From positions 1-19,340 of the forward strand of contig JAUYGP010000608.1 in assembly GCA_030690515.1 (NCBI GenBank): DNA of 19,340 nucleotides. Direction: 5' to 3'. A model generated the notes under the pieces. It ran no database searches. It saw only the letters and a program-made list of their open reading frames with translations, and was not told the origin of the DNA. The translations under genes and the position numbers were made by a program. Source of the DNA: Giesbergeria sp. GTDB taxonomy: Bacteria > Pseudomonadota > Gammaproteobacteria > Burkholderiales > Burkholderiaceae_C. Shown here in pieces: positions 15,739 to 19,340 of the stretch (positions are counted from its first letter, which is position 1; the number at the start of each line of letters is the position of its first letter).

Positions 15739-16191
15739 ATGGCAACAGTTCAACCGGGTTCTTTCCTGACCCTGCATTACCGTCTGGCGGGTCCCGCCGG
15801 CGACGTTATCAACACCTTCGCCGACAAGCCGGCCACGCTCACGCTGGGCAACAGCGAGCTGTCGCCCGCCATGGAGCAGCGCCTGATGGGTTTGGCCGAG
15901 GGCGCACGCGCCACGTTCGAGCTGGCCCAGGGCGAGGCTTTTGGCGAGCGCAACCCCGACATGCAGCAGTGGGTGGGGCGCAAGCTGCTCAACGAAATGG
16001 GCGACCCCGACGAGCAGTATCACGTGGGCGAGGTGGTGGAATTTGCCACGCCCGACGGCATGGGCACCTACGCCGGGGCGGTGGTGCAGGTGGGCAATGC
16101 CGACAGTGCTGATGCCCTGCTGATCGACTTCAACCACCCCCTGGCCGGGCAGCCCGTCACTTTTGAAGTGCACGTGATCGGCGTTTTGTGA
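15739..16191 (+). CDS. fkpB: FKBP-type peptidyl-prolyl cis-trans isomerase, SlpA/FkpB class
   Basis: A cytoplasmic prolyl isomerase and chaperone of 150 residues. It has the split FKBP domain with an inserted IF (chaperone) domain as in SlpA and SlyD: an N-terminal strand SFLTLHYRLAG, FADKPATLTLGNSELSPAMEQRLMGL as the first FKBP half, the IF insert (about 70-125, including AFGERNPDMQQW), then a closing strand VTFEVHVIGVL. No His-rich metal-binding tail is present, which separates it from SlyD. The ATG at 15739 is preceded by a modest CGAGG site. It lies upstream of ispH on the same strand; the fkpB-ispH pairing is also known in E. coli, supporting the identification. The 165-base gap to ispH, filled by a repeat element, is unusually long for this pair. 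Confidence 0.93.
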   Translation: MATVQPGSFLTLHYRLAGPAGDVINTFADKPATLTLGNSELSPAMEQRLMGLAEGARATFELAQGEAFGERNPDMQQWVGRKLLNEMGDPDEQYHVGEVVEFATPDGMGTYAGAVVQVGNADSADALLIDFNHPLAGQPVTFEVHVIGVL

Positions 16192-16208
16192 AGCATTCTC
16201 CTGTGCGG

Positions 16209-16298
16209 CTGCGCCGCGTCCCCCTTTTTTCGCTGCTTTCGCGCGGGAAGGGGGATACCGCCAGCGTTGCGGGGCGGCCCTTGCGTGGCGGTCGCTGG
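16209..16298 (+). repeat. GC-rich dispersed repeat, family 2, copy A
   Basis: Occupies most of the fkpB-ispH gap. It has an eight-base inverted repeat TCCCCCTT (16219-16226) / AAGGGGGA (16248-16255) and a core at 16261-16298 beginning CCAGCG and ending CGCTGG. The core is about 32 of 37 positions identical by eye to the reverse complement of 19242-19278 and shares an uninterrupted GCGGGGCGGCCCT block with it. Confidence 0.7.
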
Positions 16299-16356
16299 AA
16301 TGGACCGTGCCGGTTTCACAGGTTTGGGTTGGTGCGAAATGCAATGGAATACTGAA

Positions 16357-17328
16357 ATGAATGCTCCCCAGGAAATTTTGCTGGCCGAACCGCGCGGTTT
16401 TTGCGCGGGGGTAGACCGGGCCATCGAGATCGTCGAGCGGGCACTGACCAAGTTTGGTGCGCCTATCTACGTGCGCCACGAGATCGTGCACAACACCTAT
16501 GTGGTGAACGACCTCAAGGCCAAGGGCGCGATCTTCATCGAGGAGCTGTCGGACGTTCCGCCTGGCGCCACGTTGATCTTCAGCGCCCACGGTGTGAGCA
16601 AGGCCGTGCAGGAAGAGGCCAAGGCGCGCGGCTTTCACATCTTTGACGCCACCTGCCCGCTGGTGACCAAGGTGCATGTCGAGGTGGCCAAGCTGGCACA
16701 AGAGGGCTACGAGTTCATCATGATCGGCCACAAGGGCCACCCCGAGGTCGAGGGCACGCTGGGCCAGCTCGACGGGGGCATCCACCTGGTGGAAGATGTG
16801 GAGGGTGTGGCCCGCGTGCAACCCGCGCAGACGGAAAAACTCGCCGTGGTCACGCAAACCACGCTGAGCGTGGACGACGCCGCCGAAATCACCGCTGCCG
16901 TGCGTGCGCGCTTTCCCACGGTGCGCGAGCCCAAGCAGCAGGACATCTGCTATGCCACGCAGAACCGCCAGGACGCCGTCAAGCTCATGAGCCCGCAGGT
17001 GGAGCTGGTCATCGTGGTGGGCAGCCCCACCAGCTCTAACAGCAACCGCCTGCGTGAACTGGCACAGCGCCTGGATACCACCAGCTACATGGTCGACAAC
17101 GCAGACGAACTGCGCCCCGAGTGGTTTGTCGGCATTGCCCGCGTGGGCCTGACAGCGGGCGCTTCGGCCCCCGAGGTGCTGGTCAAGCAAGTGATCGAAC
17201 GCATCAAGGCGCTGGGTGCGGTGTCGGTGCGCAAACTCAGCGGCATCGAGGAAACCATCAAGTTCCCGCTGCCCAAGGGGCTCAAGATTGACGGTGCCGG
17301 ACCGGCCAGTGCGGAAGAGGGCGACTGA
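16357..17328 (+). CDS. ispH: 4-hydroxy-3-methylbut-2-enyl diphosphate reductase (IspH/LytB)
   Basis: IspH catalyses the last step of the MEP isoprenoid pathway, reducing HMBPP to IPP and DMAPP with an Fe-S cluster. The 323-residue protein keeps the three cluster cysteines: Cys16 in PRGFCAGVDRA, Cys100 in FDATCPLVTKVH, and Cys198 in DICYATQNR. Substrate-binding motifs are also present: the histidines in RHEIVHN and IGHKGHPE, the TQTTLS segment, and PTSSNSNRL. Length is normal for the family. I chose the ATG at 16357 because the next residues (NAPQEILLAEPRG) begin the conserved region; ATG 16339 is a possible alternative, and neither has a strong ribosome-binding site. It lies downstream of fkpB, and a clear terminator follows at 17379-17400. 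Confidence 0.96.
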   Translation: MNAPQEILLAEPRGFCAGVDRAIEIVERALTKFGAPIYVRHEIVHNTYVVNDLKAKGAIFIEELSDVPPGATLIFSAHGVSKAVQEEAKARGFHIFDATCPLVTKVHVEVAKLAQEGYEFIMIGHKGHPEVEGTLGQLDGGIHLVEDVEGVARVQPAQTEKLAVVTQTTLSVDDAAEITAAVRARFPTVREPKQQDICYATQNRQDAVKLMSPQVELVIVVGSPTSSNSNRLRELAQRLDTTSYMVDNADELRPEWFVGIARVGLTAGASAPEVLVKQVIERIKALGAVSVRKLSGIEETIKFPLPKGLKIDGAGPASAEEGD

Positions 17329-17342
17329 GCCATCCGTAGTTC

Positions 17343-17402
17343 GGTAGCTATTTTATTGATAGCTTGTAGCGCTTATGAAACGGGCCTTTTGGCCCGTTTT
17401 TG
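17343..17402 (+). repeat. Dispersed intergenic element, family 1, copy 4, merging into the ispH terminator
   Basis: GCTAT (17347-17351) pairs with ATAGC (17359-17363), followed by TTGTAGCGCTTATGA as in the other copies. The second half, where copies 1 and 2 carry their CGCTAGAGCC-like arm, is here a GC-rich hairpin with a T-run. Confidence 0.65.
17379..17400 (+). terminator. Strong rho-independent terminator after ispH, likely bidirectional
   Basis: AACGGGCC (17379-17386) and GGCCCGTT (17391-17398) form a perfect eight-base stem with a TTTT loop, followed by a T-run. The A residues on the left give a T-run on the other strand, so it can serve both ispH and the convergent CBS-domain gene, whose stop is at 17417. 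Confidence 0.88.
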
Positions 17403-17416
17403 CATATTTTTTGCGC

Positions 17417-18094
17417 TCAGCTCCACAGGTCCAGGGGCGGGTTTGCCGCCACGGCACGCAGAATGTCGGTGCGCGAAATAAATCCCACCAGGTTGCCGTA
17501 TTCATCCGTCACCGGCAGGCCGGGCAAACCCGTGTCCAGCAGCACCGAGGCCACGCGGCGCAGGTCGGTGTCGGGGGCCACTGTGGGCACCGGGCTCACC
17601 ATCACCTCCGATACCGTGCGCCGCGCCAGTGCAATTGCCGCCTGGATGTGGCCCGGCTCGGGCAGCAGGTCGAGCGGTGCCATGTCGGCGCGCAGCAGCA
17701 GCCCCACCACGCGCCCCTGGTCCCCCACCACCGGGGCTTGCGAGACGCCATGCTCGGCCAGTGTCTGCCAGGCATGGTTGACGACCGCATCGGGCTGCAC
17801 CGTGAGGGCGCCTGTGGTCATCACATCGCGCACACGCGACAGGGGTTGGCGGGCCAGCGTAGGGCCTTGCTCCGCCTGGGCATAGGCCGTGACGGCATCC
17901 TGGGCACGCAGACTGGTGCCCGCGGCTGCCTGTTCGGGCGGGGGCGGCGGGGTTTCGACCGAGAAAACCGACGCGTCTGCTCCCCGTGTGCGCAAGGCCT
18001 GGGGGCGCTGCACGCGCCGCACCGGTGAAATCTTCGACAGATTTTCAGGGCCGCCCCGGTACATCTGCCCGGATGGGCCAAAAACGAAGAACAT
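17417..18094 (-). CDS. CBS-domain pair protein
   Basis: A 225-residue cytoplasmic protein with two CBS motifs: CBS1 about 85-140 (VRDVMTTGALTVQPDA, then QGRVVGLLLRAD) and CBS2 about 160-216 (VSEVMVSPVPTVAPDT, then GNLVGFISRTDIL). Paired CBS domains form a Bateman module that binds adenine nucleotides or similar ligands. No enzyme or channel domain is attached, so it probably acts in trans on a partner not identifiable here. The N-terminus (FFVFGPSGQMYRG) is distinct from CBS sequence and seems conserved in relatives I recall; residues about 40-80 are low-complexity, with five prolines at 49-53. The start at 18092-18094 is set by a strong ribosome-binding site; the reading frame runs open for 30 more codons without one. 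Confidence 0.88.
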   Translation of the reverse strand: MFFVFGPSGQMYRGGPENLSKISPVRRVQRPQALRTRGADASVFSVETPPPPPEQAAAGTSLRAQDAVTAYAQAEQGPTLARQPLSRVRDVMTTGALTVQPDAVVNHAWQTLAEHGVSQAPVVGDQGRVVGLLLRADMAPLDLLPEPGHIQAAIALARRTVSEVMVSPVPTVAPDTDLRRVASVLLDTGLPGLPVTDEYGNLVGFISRTDILRAVAANPPLDLWS

Positions 18095-18100
18095 GCTTGC

Positions 18101-18107
18101 ACCTCCT
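18101..18107 (-). promoter_or_regulatory. Ribosome-binding site fixing the CBS-domain gene start
   Basis: On the minus strand AGGAGGT lies six bases before the ATG at 18094. It decides against the farther upstream in-frame start at 18184. Confidence 0.7.
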
Positions 18108-18262
18108 GCTGGCAGGCCTGCAAAGCGTATCTGCATCGGCGGCTGCACTACCCATGTTATCGGCAGTTGCACGGTACCCTGCAATATGCGGTGTATCCAC
18201 GTGTTGCCTGCGCACCGGGCGGCGTGCTTCTACACTGCCCCTTTTGTCTCCCGGAGCCCCGC

Positions 18263-19204
18263 ATGATCGACCGCGCCGCCATCGCCGCCGCACGCCGCCA
18301 ACTGGCCACCCAGCCCGACTTCTTGCGCACCACGCCGCTGATGCGCTTGTCCGGCCAATCGCTGGGCGTGGAGTGCGGTGAGGTCTGGCTCAAGCTGGAA
18401 CACCTGCAGGTGGGCGGCAGCTTCAAGGCGCGCGGTATGCTCTACCGCTTGCTGGCCAACCCCGTGCCCGACAGCGGCGTGATCATTGCCTCGGGCGGCA
18501 ACGCAGGTATTGCCGTGGCGGCCGCCGCCCGCGCCCTGGGCGTGCGCTGCGAGGTGTTTGTGCCCGAAGTCTCGCCCGAGGCCAAACGCGCACGCCTGCG
18601 CGCCCTGGGCGCCGAAGTGGTGGTCACGGGCGCGGCCTATTCCGAAGCGCTGGAGGCCTGTGTGGCACGCCAACAGGCCACCGGCGCCCTGCAGGCCCAC
18701 GCCTACGACCAGCCCGAGGTGGTGGCAGGGGCCGGCACGCTGGCGCTGGAGATCGAAGAACAAGGTGGCCGCCCGCCGGACAGCGTGCTGGTCAGCGTGG
18801 GCGGCGGCGGCCTCATCGGCGGCGTGGCCGCCTGGTTTGCAAGCCGTGCCCACGTAGTGGCGCTGGAGCCCGAACGCGCGCCCACCTTGCACGCCGCGCG
18901 CGCCGCAGGTCACCCGGTCGATGTTGACGTGGGGGGTGTGGCCGCCGATTCGTTGGGCGCGCGCCGCATCGGTGCGCTGTGCTGGGAGATCAGCCAGCGC
19001 CATGTGCACGACGCGCTGCTGCTGCCCGACGAAGCCATCCGCGCCGCGCAACTGTGGCTGTGGAAGGAACTTAAGCTCGCAGTCGAACCCGCTGCCGCCC
19101 TGGGTTTGGCCGCATTGCAAACCGGCGCGTACAAGCCCCAGCCCCAGGAGACTGTGGCGCTCATCCTGTGCGGTGCCAATTTCGATCCCAGTAGCCTTAG
19201 CTGA
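18263..19204 (+). CDS. PLP-dependent threonine/serine dehydratase (no ACT domain)
   Basis: A fold-type II PLP enzyme of 313 residues that should deaminate L-threonine or L-serine to a 2-oxo acid and ammonia. The PLP lysine is Lys55 in GGSFKARGM; SGGNAGIAVAAAA binds the carboxylate side of the substrate, and SVGGGGLIGG is the glycine loop that holds the PLP phosphate. The length fits the short catabolic class, lacking the C-terminal ACT regulatory domain of biosynthetic IlvA. Close family alternatives are serine racemase and hydroxyaspartate dehydratase, which sequence alone does not separate. In-frame sequence extends 32 codons upstream, but the ATG at 18263 follows GGAG at 18253-18256 and starts where family homology begins. 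It is divergent from the CBS-domain gene across 168 bases that hold both promoters; I see no clear operator there. Confidence 0.92.
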   Translation: MIDRAAIAAARRQLATQPDFLRTTPLMRLSGQSLGVECGEVWLKLEHLQVGGSFKARGMLYRLLANPVPDSGVIIASGGNAGIAVAAAARALGVRCEVFVPEVSPEAKRARLRALGAEVVVTGAAYSEALEACVARQQATGALQAHAYDQPEVVAGAGTLALEIEEQGGRPPDSVLVSVGGGGLIGGVAAWFASRAHVVALEPERAPTLHAARAAGHPVDVDVGGVAADSLGARRIGALCWEISQRHVHDALLLPDEAIRAAQLWLWKELKLAVEPAAALGLAALQTGAYKPQPQETVALILCGANFDPSSLS

Positions 19205-19225
19205 GTCAGCTCACGGTGCGTGCAA

Positions 19226-19320
19226 CTGGCGCTGCCCCACGCCAGCGCCCCCGCGCCAGGGCCGCCCCGCCGCGCTGGGGGCGTCCCCCGGGGGGAAGGC
19301 GCGAAGCGACTCAGGGGGGG
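19226..19320 (-). repeat. GC-rich dispersed repeat, family 2, copy B (inverted relative to copy A)
   Basis: Core at 19242-19278, reverse complementary to the core of copy A with about five differences and one indel. Its left end contains CTGGCG (19226-19231) / CGCCAG (19240-19245), able to form a hairpin. The right part (GGAAGGCGCGAAGCGACTCA and a G-run) lines up more loosely with the hairpin half of copy A. Confidence 0.7.
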
Positions 19321-19322
19321 TC

Positions 19323-19328
19323 TAAAAT
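19323..19328 (+). promoter_or_regulatory. Candidate -10 element at the right edge
   Basis: TAAAAT directly after repeat copy B and six bases before an ATG at 19335. If it is used, transcription would begin at or very near that ATG, giving a leaderless message. No -35 is recognisable within the repeat. Confidence 0.3.
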
Positions 19329-19334
19329 CCTTCC

Positions 19335-19340
19335 ATGCTA
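19335..19340 (+). CDS. Possible start of a further gene, cut by the window edge
   Basis: An ATG at 19335 follows a candidate -10 box, but only two codons are visible, so nothing can be said about the product. Confidence 0.2.

Noticed and set aside
15682..17190. Extension of the radC frame to 740 codons across fkpB and ispH
   Set aside because: RadC homology begins at the ATG at 15681; the upstream part is antisense to two conserved genes.
8185..17402. The repeated elements as a CRISPR array
   Set aside because: Four diverged copies kilobases apart with whole genes between them do not form an array, and no cas genes are present.

Overview
This window looks like ordinary chromosome from a high-GC betaproteobacterium of the family Comamonadaceae, probably Acidovorax or a close relative. 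The evidence is the strong GC bias in third codon positions, protein families typical of that group, and two families of short intergenic repeats of a kind I associate with Acidovorax-like genomes. The genus is an inference from memory of homologues, not from a search. I see no prophage, transposase, tRNA, rRNA or CRISPR array.

Layout from left to right. A small membrane-anchored Mrr-like protein (minus strand, about 101-673) lies divergent from the Fe-S carrier ATPase gene apbC/mrp (764-1855). A Cache-PAS-GGDEF diguanylate cyclase follows on the minus strand (1859-3913), its stop codon only three bases from that of apbC. Divergent from it is a periplasmic solute-binding protein gene of the dipeptide/oligopeptide class (4086-5588), then a large FtsX-type permease (5663-8182) and a group II truncated haemoglobin (8242-8646). 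Next is a tight lemA - M48 peptidase - DUF3592 membrane-protein operon (8789-12293), closed by a possible terminator, and a PGAP1/lipase-like alpha/beta hydrolase (12535-14037). On the minus strand are radC and an Smr-domain gene, overlapping by four bases (15681 down to 14048). Divergent from radC are the peptidyl-prolyl isomerase gene fkpB/slpA and ispH (15739-17328), a pairing also known in other proteobacteria. A strong terminator separates ispH from a convergent CBS-domain gene (17417-18094, minus). A PLP-dependent threonine/serine dehydratase (18263-19204) and the apparent start of another gene at the right edge complete the window.

The genes are mainly housekeeping or signalling: Fe-S cluster carriage (ApbC) and an Fe-S isoprenoid enzyme (IspH), c-di-GMP synthesis, envelope proteolysis (LemA/M48), DNA-associated factors (RadC, Smr) and amino-acid catabolism. 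The most notable non-coding structure is a family of about 55-bp elements present four times in the same orientation, all intergenic (near 8185, 8665, 12408 and 17343). One copy abuts the haemoglobin start codon and one merges into the ispH terminator. A second, GC-rich repeat occurs as an inverted pair (16209-16298 and 19226-19320). I found no convincing evidence of an entirely new biological system. The best leads are the repeats, the apparently catalytically degenerate Mrr-like membrane protein, the LemA/M48/DUF3592 operon, and the uncharacterised extra domains of the hydrolase and the Smr protein.
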